From positions 6,401,753-6,465,752 of the forward strand of contig OZ038395.1 of NCBI GenBank assembly GCA_964036045.1: a stretch of DNA of 64,000 bases. Reading direction: 5' to 3'. This DNA is from Eutreptiella sp. 'Long Island Sound 2002' (lineage: Eukaryota > Euglenozoa > Euglenophyceae > Eutreptiales > Eutreptiaceae). Under the pieces are notes generated by a model. It saw nothing but the letters and a program-made list of their open reading frames with translations, was not told the DNA's origin and searched no databases. This document shows positions 8,944-19,980 of the stretch, in pieces; position 1 is the first letter of the stretch; the number at the start of each line of letters is the position of its first letter. Position numbers and translations under genes: made by a program.

Positions 8944-11900
8944 ATATTGTTTGTTTTTTTTGTCACTGACTTCTATGTTGAAAATCCTGTTTTTTTTTAT
9001 ATTGTTTTTCTTCTCTGAAAGGGTCAGAGTTCCTGCTTTTTTATGAACCACCATTGCCGTGCGCAACTCGCGTGAATTAGGAAAAATGCCCACAAAAAAA
9101 AAAGTGCTCTCGTGTGCAAATCGTCCAACCCTACAGACTTCACTGCCCTTTGAGGGACATGTCGCTGTTGCAAAGGATGAACCACATATTCAATTTGATC
9201 GATTCGCTGTTATTCAAGAGGAAACAGGAGGTACTACTCTCTGCTCTGGGACTGCGACACCACTGCAGCCAGAGCGTCGTTCATGGACTGGCCTCCCTTT
9301 GTCAGGAAGCGCTGCATGACTGAAGACAGAAAACTTATGAATGTTATTGATCATTATTGTTACTATCATCATTATTACTACTATTATGACCACAGAAGCT
9401 CAACAGAGCGCGATACAAAAGCCTCTGTTCTCCTTTCCCAGATTTGACCATTCCCGGAACACATCTGTGCGGTTTTAGTTCGTTGCTGCAGCGGTTCGTA
9501 ACAGCGGGCGGTTTCTACATGCAGCAATTCGGAACACCACCCATACGAACTGCTACAAAACAAACCTTTACACTTACGAACTATTACCAACCCCTGTACG
9601 GAGATTTGAACCCAAAAAGTGAGTACATAGTCCAAGTAAAAATGGACATGCATGCAGGGCAATTTTACCGAAGTGCAAAAGTCATACTCAACGAAAATAG
9701 TGTGCACAAATGATGCAAAATAAAATCAACGAGCTTGGATGCGCTCGTAAATCAACCACATATGTTTTGAGGGCACCATAGGCAACACAATAGAGCTCAA
9801 TACGTGGTAATTGTTCCAGTGTAATCGTCATCCATGGTGTAGGGCCATGAAATTCATCGGTCAAAACGTCGTTGACCTTCGGTGATCTTATGAACAAAGC
9901 ATAGGCGCAAATAACACATCGGCGGGCGATATGCAAAGCTTAGACATGCTTTGGCATGCAAAAATCGAAATTGGGTTCGAAGTCTCTATGTGCTATGAGA
10001 ACAGATCCCGGGAAGTGAACCCATTATTAAACCAAATTGAATGAAATTTGGCATGAACTTAGCGTACCAAAAAATAGCTAAAAAAGTGGAAACTATATTA
10101 CACAAAAGGAGACGCCAGAGCATTGCCGCGACCCAAACTCTTGCATATGTTTTTCGCGCTGCGTACAAACAAAACAAGCTCTTATTTGCGTTGTGTCGCC
10201 ATGGAAAAAAAGTGCTCAAAAGCAACACACTAAAATGAATCAAGCGCGTATGAAGTAAAGACAAACACACAAACAGCACACACACACACACACACACACA
10301 AACATCGTTCGACACAGAAAGTGTACAGTGGTAGTGCCTGCCATGCGTCAAAAATGGAGACATAACATGCACAAAGGTGACCACAGTTGAGTATGTATTA
10401 CGGACCCACCATGGAAATATAGAACCACCTTGGCTAGTAATCGAAATTGCCACATCGCTGTACAGACTCAAAAGTGGCGGATCAATATACACCATGGAAA
10501 GAGGCCTTTCTTTTGATGAGACAACCTAAGGTACTCAAAGGTCCTATTTACGATGAACGAGCTTTAGGCTAATCAAAGGACCCAGGGAAAGACATGGTAC
10601 CTCTTTTTTGTTTAATCTCGACGTTTAGGTGCATATTTGATTTCAAGAGGGCCACTCATAATGTGATGATTTCAAGAATATTTCCCTTTTTCCCAAAATT
10701 CGGTTTGATCTTAAGCCTTGAAGCATATTTAGAATTCATTTTCATTGAAGCTGTGGAGGTATCTGTTTTGAACCCGAACTTATCTTGATCATGCAATTCA
10801 CAAAACAGTACATAAAGTTCACCCTTGCTCCTTGGACAAGCAAAGGTGGCATCATTCATGTAGCACGTCTCGCAATAAAGTGGATATTTTTGACTAAGGT
10901 AAAGTGGGGGTTCCCTATTTCAGAATGACATTGCGGTTTCATTCTTCATCAACTGTGAAGTAACCTTCATTCGACCCCTTGGTCAAGCCTAGGCCATGGA
11001 AACTCTTGGGTTTCTAGAGTGTGCGATATTCTTGAGCAATACCAATAATTGAACAAAATTATACTTTGAATGCACATGTCATTACTCATGCCAAAATGCT
11101 GTCAAATTTTCATACCAAGCATTTTCGTTTGCCGTTTAGACAACTAATCATTGCCTTTTTTGTGGCGTCATGCCGTCTGCAAAGTTTTTGGTTTACATGG
11201 ACTCAAACTAAGTGATTCATTGGATCGATCTTGGCGATAGTGTTTCCAACGTTGCTTTGTGTTTGAAAAACACCAATTTCAAAATTTGTAGTGGCATTCA
11301 ACAATCAAAACAATAGTATCATTATTCTCTGTGCTTTGTTTCCGCCTTGCATAGAAACTTTGCACGTAGTTAATAAAAAAAAACCACTGCGCCACCTTAA
11401 AGCCAGCCTAAAGATTTCTCAAATCAAACCTGTCGAACTTGAACGGAATAATGAGGTGCAAGCAGGTGATGAACCGGCGGATCCGCAACCAAATGACAAC
11501 AATAATGACATGCTAAAACATTGCAATGGCCGCAGTACAACTACAAAAGGCACACATGGTGTTGCAATTGTGTATATGGTTCTTACCAGGTCGGCTTACG
11601 TGTCGTATGCATGTTTTCTCTTGCTACGGAAACATATTGCAATGTCTTTTGGCCAGTGAAATCACTCAACTCTGACAATAAAACTTAAAAAACACACTTG
11701 ATATAACCAAACATCGCATTTTTTACAGCAAACTTTTGTGGGCACTTTTTGGGCACCATTATGAATAAAATGAAAGTTCCAATTGCACCACATACATTAC
11801 CACCAACAACGAGGCATTCAACGGCCGACAACATGTAGATCCTGAACTACTTCGATGCAATATTGTATGCCTTTGATAGCGCAAAAGACTTGCCGCAAAG

Positions 11901-13112
11901 ACAAACTAAGAAAGTGTTGTCATTTTAGTAAGAAAAAGTCACTGCCATGTCTTTCTTGGGGGACTTGATCCAGGCTGAGCCCCCGCTTAAAAACCTTTTG
12001 TTGATGTTGAGGCTAAGTTAATCATTTTTGTCTTTCTTTTGAAATTTGAAGTACACTTTTTCAAAGTAACTAGGGTTATAACCCTAGCCCCCCATGAAGT
12101 TCACCCCTACCACTCAACCGAGCGGAGGTATCTTCCTTCATGGAGGTTATACCAAAATAAAGTAAGCATTTCATGCTTAAGGCCTTGTAGGTTAAGCCTA
12201 GTGTTAAAAGTTCATGAATGAGCAACAATTCCTCAAAACATTGGATTCATATGGAGCAATGGTATTATTCTTTATTGGAGTTTGGTTGGGACATTGGGGG
12301 AAAATTTATCCATGGAGCTTGATCACTTCCAATATGGGTGAAAGACACTGAGTGGCCTAACTTTCATTCAAAAGAGGGTTTATCTATTGTATTATATTCC
12401 ATGAGTTATTGTTTGTTATTCCATTGTTTCTTCTTTGAACATTATTTGTATTATAGCACAACATGGGTGTTGGCCTTTGCTTTATCTTTTTTTTTTGGCT
12501 AGTCTCATTGAGGTCGAGCTGTTCAGTAATCTGCATTTTTCTCCAATATATGGTCGTTTGACAGGAAAAGAATATGATTTACAGAATCAGCATAAAATTC
12601 CGCATCTATATAGTGGTCATAAGACTATTTCATTTTTTTTGGCCATTTGTGCCCCGTGAGCGCGCTGCTTCCACCATGGGCAGATCCTACTGAGTTCTGA
12701 GGTCATCAGGGTAGTTCCTACTGAGTTCTGCAGTCACAAATTAATTATTCCCTGAGCTACAGAAAATTTCTGGAAGACATTTGAAGTGATTTTTTATCAT
12801 TTTTTATCATGTTAAAACCATTTTTCGTTTGTCTGTTTGACTATCTCTGCAGGAAGCCTGATTTCTGAGATATACCATTTTTGCCCTGATCTGTGGTCAC
12901 TGTCCACTGTCGCTGAGTGCAGACTGAAGTCCTGAGTGGTCCTGATGCATACATGCATGCATATGAGCGAACACAAGGCCCAACATCACCCATTGCTTGC
13001 TTGTTCTTTGTACAGCCCCATCAAGTTCTTCATTATCTTATTGATCCCAGTTCTGCTCGTCTTGGAGTCTTGCTCTGGTTTTATTTTCCACTGAAATCTT
13101 TGAGTACCTGAA
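8944..13112. other. unassigned 4.2-kb stretch
   Basis: AT-rich DNA with no recognised protein, RNA gene or mobile-element terminus. Open frames are short (none above 170 codons) and match nothing I recognise. It contains a CA microsatellite (10277-10300), the palindrome AGGGTTATAACCCT (12068-12081) and a short direct repeat (cctactgagttctg, near 12686 and 12717). The last few hundred bases before 13113 could be the leader or LTR of the decayed gag downstream, but I cannot define LTR ends. Confidence 0.4.
10277..10300. repeat. (CA)n microsatellite
   Basis: Twelve uninterrupted CA dinucleotides in unassigned sequence. Confidence 0.95.
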
Positions 13113-15145
13113 ATGGAGCAGGAACAAACACCAAAGCAAGTGCAACCAGAGGATACAAAGACTATTTCAATCGAGGAACGAGATGCAAAGCGGGAATTTA
13201 ACAGTGGTAGCAGAGTAATGGATGCTACTGTGCACAATATCGATTCCACACGTCGAAGCGTCGATCTCGCGAGTTCTAGCAGCGTCGACGATCCACAAGC
13301 GTCACTGGGGTCTTTTGTTCACGGAGCACAAGAAGATGATGGGGCGAATCAAGAAAGGCAACCTTTATCTCAATCATATGAAAGTTACCAACCCATGGGG
13401 AAACAATAACTGGATTCTATTGGCGATCCATATGCTTTATTATTGGCTGGCTTGGTTGAACGCGACCGTGTTTTACACGTCGAAGAAGAGAACATGCAGA
13501 ATTTCTTTTATTTACAAGAGACGTGGTTTTCAACAAGACCGCAGCCTCAATTTGAGAGAGCGACGCGCGCAGACGCTTGACCAGTTCAATTCCAGGTATG
13601 AGTTCGCCGAGTTTCCCGTCAGGATCTACTACGACACCTGTTCCTCTCAGTCTGCCGACAATTATTCCGGAACCTACGTCGACGTCGAAGGATCACATTT
13701 CAGGAGACGATCACAGAGTACCTGTTTGGACGTCGAGTTCCGAAGTTGGGCATGATTTCTCCGAAGGTTATTACGAGTTACCTGAGACAAAATTTGCAAA
13801 GGAGGTAAAAGATGAAATTGGCGAACTGACGGAGGGGGAGCACGAAGAAATGAGTGGCTGGCTGGAAGACTATTTATTGACGGATCTCAGGGATAAAATG
13901 AAGCACAAAGCTACCGAAGTACGAGAGAAGCGTACGCGTAAGACACTTAAGGGAAAATCCAAAGTTGAATTCCACAAGAGTCTCTCCGACGATTCCGAGG
14001 AAGTAGTCCTGGAGACGGATGACCCTCTTCTTTCGAAGGTGCTTCAGCGCATTGATCGGATGAACGAGAATATCTCCAAGACGTCCGAAGATGTACGGCG
14101 CATGCCTACCTCCAGTCATTCACCACCTACCAAGAGTCCCTTTGTTACCAGAGAATCGTCGGCTTTTGCAACGCTCACCGAAGTATGTGGAGGTGTGAAC
14201 AAATATGATTGGTCGGATGACAGTGAAGACGATAAAACTAACGCGCTGAAAATGGAAATTCCGCCATTCGATGGGCGCAACGTTGAGAAGTATGCAGAAG
14301 AATTTGGAAGATACCTGGTGCTCACTGGCAAGACCAAAGCCAAAGATCGGGTAAAAGCTAACCTCATCGTTCAGGGCATCAAGGATTCTGAACTTCAAGA
14401 AAGAGTCTGCAAGTTGCTCAAATCAGCCACAAGCTTTGAAGACCTTCTAAAAAAACTCCAAGACCTCTATCCTACGCTGGAGACGGACCTCTAAATTCTG
14501 GGTGAAATTTCGAAGGTGTCCCATTTACCCTACGACCCGAAGCCGGAGCAAGTGGTCAAATTGTTCGAAACACTGGAAAGGCTGTTCGATAAGTTGAACC
14601 CGGGGGTTATCACAGAGGAGCGCAAACTCATGGAACTTTCCTCGAAAGTAAATGATAAGGTTTTCGTTGAATGGACGAAGGACGATAAGCTTGTTGCAAG
14701 GATGCACTCTTATGGTTCATTGAAGGATCTCATGAAGGAGCGCGCACAACTTTCTGTCGGGTTTAAGCATCTTGCCGCCTCTCTTGGCTCTTCGTCCGGG
14801 CACACTACTTCGAGTCGATACCAGGAAAAGCAGAGAGATAAGGAAAAGGACACCTCTTTCTCTGGAGGATCATCCTCTGGAAGTTCAGCTCCCAAGGCGG
14901 ACATCTCCGAGCTCCTCTCCCAATGCCACTCGATGATTGCAGAGCTGAGAGTCTCTGAGAGAGAAGGCAAAGGTGACAAAGGAGGAAAAGGTTCTGGCAA
15001 AGGAAAAGGTCGCGGAAGAGGAAAAGGTCAAGGAGGCAGAGGAGGCAAAGCACAGATGGACCCCTACGCGCTGATCGCAGAATTCAAGGCCCGCATACAG
15101 TGTAAACACTGTGGCACAACCAACCATTATCACCGTCATCCTTAA
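13113..15145 (+). pseudogene. decayed Ty3 gag related to element A
   Basis: The first frame opens with an ATG at 13113 (MEQEQTPKQVQPED). The gag then continues through several frames to 13577-14494, where PPFDGRNVEKYAEEFGRYL and LYPTLETDL match the gag core of element A (FTGKDLSEFAENFGRFL, YPTYETDL). A stop at 14492-14494 interrupts the gag, which resumes in the same style at 14516-15145 with a Gly/Lys-rich tail (GKGKGRGRGKGQGG). A zinc-knuckle start (CKHCGTTNHYHRH) breaks off right before the satellite. The capsid-like core would have assembled virus-like particles. Protease and everything after it are missing. Confidence 0.75.
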
Positions 15146-15348
15146 GCTGACCCTTCGTCACAAAACTGATTTTACTGATCGCGCTGCCGCTTCCGCAGCT
15201 TCTGCCGCTTCTGCCTGCCGCTTCCGCAGCTTCTGCAGATTTTACGTCAGATTTTTAATAAGTTTAATAAGTTACTTAGTTTGATAGCAAATACTGTTAG
15301 ATCACTAATTACTAAAGCCGTCCAAATGGAAAATAATAAGGTGCCGCA
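15146..15348. other. junction between gag relic and satellite
   Basis: Short GC-rich repeats of gccgcttccgcagcttctgc (15183-15240) are followed by AT-rich spacer. A degenerate first satellite monomer becomes recognisable near 15349. Confidence 0.5.
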
Positions 15349-16892
15349 GCTGCCGTCTAGAGGTTTGGGTACTAGTGCTGCCCAAAAGGTTAAAACCGCA
15401 TTGAGAATGGTATGGGTAAACAATTGAACTTCGTTTCCTTGCTTACATGTGACTTGGTGTTGTGCATTCAACCAAACTACGTGATTTTTGCGCGAAAATC
15501 ACTTATGCTTGGTTTTTGTAAGTGAAATCAGCTTCCGTCTAGAGGTTTGGGTACTAGGGTGCTCCCCGAAAGGTTAAAAACGCATTGAGAATGGTATGGG
15601 TAAATAATGATTGCAATTGAACTTCGTTTGCTTTCTTAGATGTGCCTTGGTGTCGTGCATTCAACCAAACTACGTGGATTTTTGCACAAATATCACTTAT
15701 GCTTGGTTTTTATAAGTGAAATCAGCTTCCGTCTAGAGGTTTGGTTACTAGGGTGCTCCCCAAAAGGTCAAAAAGGCATCGAGAATGGTATGTGTAAATA
15801 ATGATTGCAATTCACCTTCGTTTCCTTGCTTAGATGTGCCTTGGTGTCGTGCATTCAACCAAACTACGTGGATTTTTGTGCAAAAATCACTTATGCTTGG
15901 TTTTTGTAAGTGAAATCAGCTTCCGTCTAGAGGTTTGGGTACTAGAGTGCTCCCCAAAAGGTCAAAAACGCATTGAGAATGGTAGGGGTAAATAATGATT
16001 GCAATTCAACTTGGTTTCCTTGCTTAGATGTGCCTTGGTGTCGTGCATTCACCAAAACTACGTGATTTTTGCGCAAAAATCACTTATGCTTCGGTTTCGG
16101 TAAGTGAAATCAGCTTCCGTCTAGAGGTTTGGGTACTAGAGTGCTCCCTGAAAGGTCAAAAACGCATTGAGAATGGTATGGGTAAATAATGATTGCAATT
16201 CAACTTCGTTTCGTTGCTTAGATGTGCCTTGCTGTTGTGCATTCAACCAAACTACGTGATTGTTGCGCAAAAATCACTTATGCTTGGTTTTTGTAAGTGA
16301 AATCAGCTTCCGTCTAGAGGTTTGGGTACTAGGGTGCTCCCCGAAAGGTCAAAAATGCATTGAGAATGGTATGGGTAACTAATGACTGCAATTGAACTTT
16401 GTTTCCTTACCCAGATGCGCCTTGGTGTCGTGCATTCAACCAAACTACGTGGATTTTTGCGCAAATATCACTTATGCTTGGTTTTTGTAAGTGAAATCAG
16501 CTTCCGTCTAGAGGTTTGGATACTAGGGGGCTCCCCGAAAGGTTAAAAACGCATTGAGAATGGTATGGGTAAATAATGATCGCAATTGAACTTCGTTTCC
16601 TTGCTTAGATGTGCCTTGGTGTCATGCATTCAACCAAACTACGTGGACTTTTGCGCAAATATCACTTATGCTTGGTTTTTGTAAGTGAAATCAGCTTCCG
16701 TCTAGAGGTTTGGGTACTAGAGTGCTCCCCCAAAGGTCAAAAATGCATTGAGAATGGTATGGGTAAATAATGATTGCAATTCAACTTCTTTTCCTTGCTT
16801 AGATGTGCCTTGGTGTTGTGCATTCAACCAAACTACGTGGAGTTTTGTGCAAATACCACTTATGCTTGGTTTTTGTAACTGAAATCAGCTTC
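15349..16892 (+). repeat. 194-bp satellite array, block 1
   Basis: The landmark GCTTCCGTCTAGAGG recurs at 15531, 15725, 15919, 16113, 16306, 16500 and 16694, giving a monomer of 193-194 bp. Each unit runs from this landmark through ...GCATTGAGAATGGTATGGG... and ...GTGCATTCAACCAAACTACG... to ...CACTTATGCTTGG. Monomers differ at scattered positions. The array is cut at 16888-16892 (GCTTC) by element A and resumes in phase at 28326. The monomer length is close to that of many nucleosome-sized centromeric satellites. Confidence 0.95.
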
Positions 16893-17709
16893 AGAAAAGT
16901 TTATAGTGTTTTCAGCACTGTGTTTTTGCTTCTCCTGCTGCTTGTTGTTGCTGTAGGGTGTCCTGCTGCTGGTTTTGGATGATGAAAAGCTTTTGTTTGT
17001 TGAAATACAGTAAAGCCAACTCAATCCAGGATAGCCCAAGCCAATAGTATGCAAGGAGAAGGTAATTCAGGATCAAAGCATGAAGGGCTGCAGTGTAAAC
17101 AGTGAAAGATGATTAGATATTCACAGAAACTGCAACTCAGGATACAAATGAATGCATATTCACAGAGATAGCTGAAATGTTTTGGGAAAAGAGTTAGAAA
17201 ACTGCCTCAGGATCACTCTCTCTCCATAGTGCCATCTTAGGAGATGTGCACTCTTTGTTTTGGGTCCCATATGTGCTGAGGTGGCATGGTATGTGGCGAT
17301 GAGGTCACTGCCATGTCACATGGGATCTTCCTACTTAGTTGGGATCTTCCTACTTAGTTAGGCTGACCAGGAATTGAACCCAGGACCTCTCAAAAAGAGG
17401 TGCCTAACCCCCTATGGTGCATACCACTAGGGCAGATAAGTATTCATGGAAAAACATAGATAAATTCATAGGCTCTACCTTAGGTATGTCAGTGCTCAGT
17501 CAACTCAGGAAAAGATGTTTTACTTCTGATTGAAAGGGGATTGAGGGGTCCACTCCATATCCTGATTGGGTGTTTGGTTCCATAGGTCAAAATGTGTTCT
17601 CACCACTTTTGGCTGGACCAATACTAAGATAAAAATGCATGGATGCTCAGTGCATCTCTAATACAACTAGAGTATGTCCCAAAGCAATGGAAAAGCACTT
17701 TTTCTTACT
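16893..17709 (-). repeat. element A 3' LTR (817 bp)
   Basis: It is the same length as, and appears identical to, 27509-28325. On the element strand it starts AGTAAGAAAAAG and ends CTTTTCT, so it lacks the usual TG...CA ends; the boundaries rest on the TSD, PPT and LTR identity. It includes a tandem 19-bp duplication (gggatcttcctacttagtt, 17322-17359) and a tRNA-like module. Confidence 0.92.
17360..17437 (-). pseudogene. tRNA-like module in element A 3' LTR
   Basis: The minus strand shows a B-box-like GGGTTCAATTCC in a T-arm and a 5-bp stem ACCTC/GAGGT enclosing the 7-nt loop TTTTTGA (anticodon position UUU, Lys-like). A D-arm-like CCTAGTGGTATGC lies upstream. A 7-bp stem GTTAGGC/GCCTAAC closes the anticodon-like and T-like arms, so the core can fold as a D-armless tRNA shape. 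It is probably a tRNA or SINE-derived insert, not a functional tRNA. It has the same orientation as the element. Confidence 0.45.
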
Positions 17710-17720
17710 CCCCCCTTGTG
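17710..17720 (-). promoter_or_regulatory. element A polypurine tract
   Basis: On the minus strand ACAAGGGGGG stands directly before the LTR start AGTAAG, as required for plus-strand priming. Confidence 0.75.
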
Positions 17721-19980
17721 CTGTGGTGGCCACCACTGTCGCATTTTAGGAAAAAGGGAATTTTTCTTGGCCTTTCCTTGGTTTCCACATCTACTTTAAA
17801 ATACCTACAGTCTCCCTCACACTGAAAAATGGGCGCTCACCATCGCTGGCGTCCTTTTGCTGCTCTGATTGTACAGTTTCCTACAGAAGACTCAGCGCTC
17901 TTGGCGCTGCCGGGGCTCCTGTGGCTTGGTTGGGTTAGATTGGGAGCATGCCAAACATGTGCATATGCATCCCTTCCTCCAAGACGCAGCGTCGACACAA
18001 CCCAAACGCAAGACACATTATACACACTCGCATGGGTTCTCGTAAACCTGCTGGCGACCTGTGACCTGTCTTAGGGCGTAGGGAGTCGAAAAGAAATTAA
18101 TTTGCCCCTTGGTGGGGTCTTGGTTCTGCTCAGTCTCTCCAGGCACCTGCGTTTCGGCCCGAACACGGCCTACTCAGCGAGGCTGCGCGTGGGTATCTGC
18201 AGAGGCAGGAATGGGAGAATTATGGACGAATCCACGCAAAAACGAAGCGACGACACCAAAATCCGTCAAATGACGGCGCAGAATTTTTCTGAAACGACAC
18301 ACCTGAGCAGAATCCAATTGTGCATCTTCAGCACATTTTTATAGAAATTATAGTCATCTCTGGATTTTTTAAGTCCAGAAATTCATACGCATAAAATGGC
18401 GGCGCGCAGGAGCGGCTCCTAGCGAAGCGCCGGAAAATGGAAAAATAATGGAATTATAAACGTATGTCTCACGTAGTCTTGAAAATGACGAGACACACAT
18501 TAATAAACAAACATACAGATTCCACCCACACTAATAGAAGCTTCAAAAATACAAGAATTCGAAAATCAATTGAAAGAACGTCAATGAATCAGGTATAAAC
18601 TACAGGTATGCTCGTCTTGCATGCCGCATACACATTGCTCGTCTCGAGTCTCCGTGACCGAGTCGTGTAGCAGCGTTAACAACGATAACCACGATAGGAC
18701 GCGGTAGAGGGATTGATTAGAAAGATTGCAGATGATTAGCGGTCAGATCAGGGTGATTAGTCATACACACAAGTGCATAGCAACGTGCTTCGCGTGCGCC
18801 CCTTTCGTTTTCTCTCCTTGCTTCACTTCCCAGCGGTAGGTAAGGTAGGTACGCCCAGGCGGGGCCACCCCCTGGTGGAGTCAAGATTGTTGTGGAGATG
18901 GGCAGGTTTGCCCACGTGATTGTGCATAGTCGTGCATGCACACACGCATTAAAGGGTAGGCCACGCGAAGTGCGCACGGTAAACCTTGTTTAGGCTACCC
19001 AGGGGCTCCTCGGTACGTTCTTTAAGAGAACCTGAGGAGTCCCTTAACGCTTGCTTGCTTGATAAGGGTAGCTGCTCCATGCAGCGTGTTTGCGGACAGC
19101 GTATTATAGGGCACACTGAGAAGGGTATAATACCTGGAGTGTGCCTTGGTTCCTCCGCCGCAAACGCCCTTTCATTTGCCTTTGTTTTACAGGTGGGCAG
19201 GTAGGGTGAGTGGTGCAGCAGCATTTTTTTATGCCCTGCTAAACAGGGGCGCAGCTCACACAAACAAGTAACTCCGCTCCGCCTGTGGCAGAGCAGGGAG
19301 TCCGACTTCATCGACATCTGCGCTTTGCACACGAGAGCACTCCTTCCCTCCAAGCCCTTGCAGGGGAAACGCGTTGTGGCGTCCCCTGTGAGGCCACAGT
19401 TGCTTAGTAGCGCTGTGTTCGCTTGTCATTTCACAGGTGGGTCGCTAGGACCCTCGAGAACTTCCTCTTCGCAACGCCAAGTAGAGTGTGCGTGTAGGAG
19501 TGGTAGTCCTGCGTGGGGGCTAGAGCCAGTTGCCCAGCGCTCGCCCACCAGGATGGTGCCACTGTAGGGTGTGTAGGACCTGTAGGGGGCGTGTCACTGT
19601 CCCACCCTTTTCCTGCAATTTTAGCTGGGTTGGTGGGCTGTGACAGTGGGTTAGGCTAGTGTTTTTGGCCACATAGCAAACAGGCGTTTTGCATGCCTTC
19701 ATAGCTTTTGGCCACCCCTCCCTGTAGTAGACAGGTAGGTAGGGAAAACAATACCTGGATTAACACTCTGGGTATTCCCCCAAGGTTTTGCGCCAGCACA
19801 GAAATTGGGCGCATAGGGGAGGGGAGACCCGGGGCGTACCCCGTGGCATCAATAAGCCAACCCTCCAGGTTCAGCAAGGGCGCAGACTTGGGTATAATTA
19901 GGACACCACTTCTGCGGCTTGCTCTCAGGACCTTAGGACTAGCACACTCACACATACGCTTTGGCAGGTAAGGGTAAGGT
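17721..19980 (-). other. element A 3' non-coding region
   Basis: 2.26 kb between the pol stop and the PPT. No ORF matches a known family. It contains several CAGGT(A/G)GG motifs on the plus strand (near 19190, 19434, 19729, 19955) and an imperfect hairpin at 19003-19048. The function is unknown; a long untranslated tail between pol and the 3' LTR is seen in several Ty3 lineages. Confidence 0.5.

Noticed and set aside
9059-9713. Small open frames at 9059-9319 and 9444-9713
   Set aside because: Short, no recognised motif, no supporting context.
15349-16892. CRISPR-like regular repeats
   Set aside because: Whole-monomer tandem satellite of 194 bp, not short repeats with unique spacers; eukaryotic context.
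17829-18344. Short frames in the element A 3' region as an extra gene (env-like)
   Set aside because: Frames of 60-81 codons, no signal peptide, no transmembrane or glycoprotein-like features.
19003-19048. Imperfect hairpin in the element A 3' region as a terminator or structured RNA
   Set aside because: A single hairpin with mismatches and no conservation evidence in this window.
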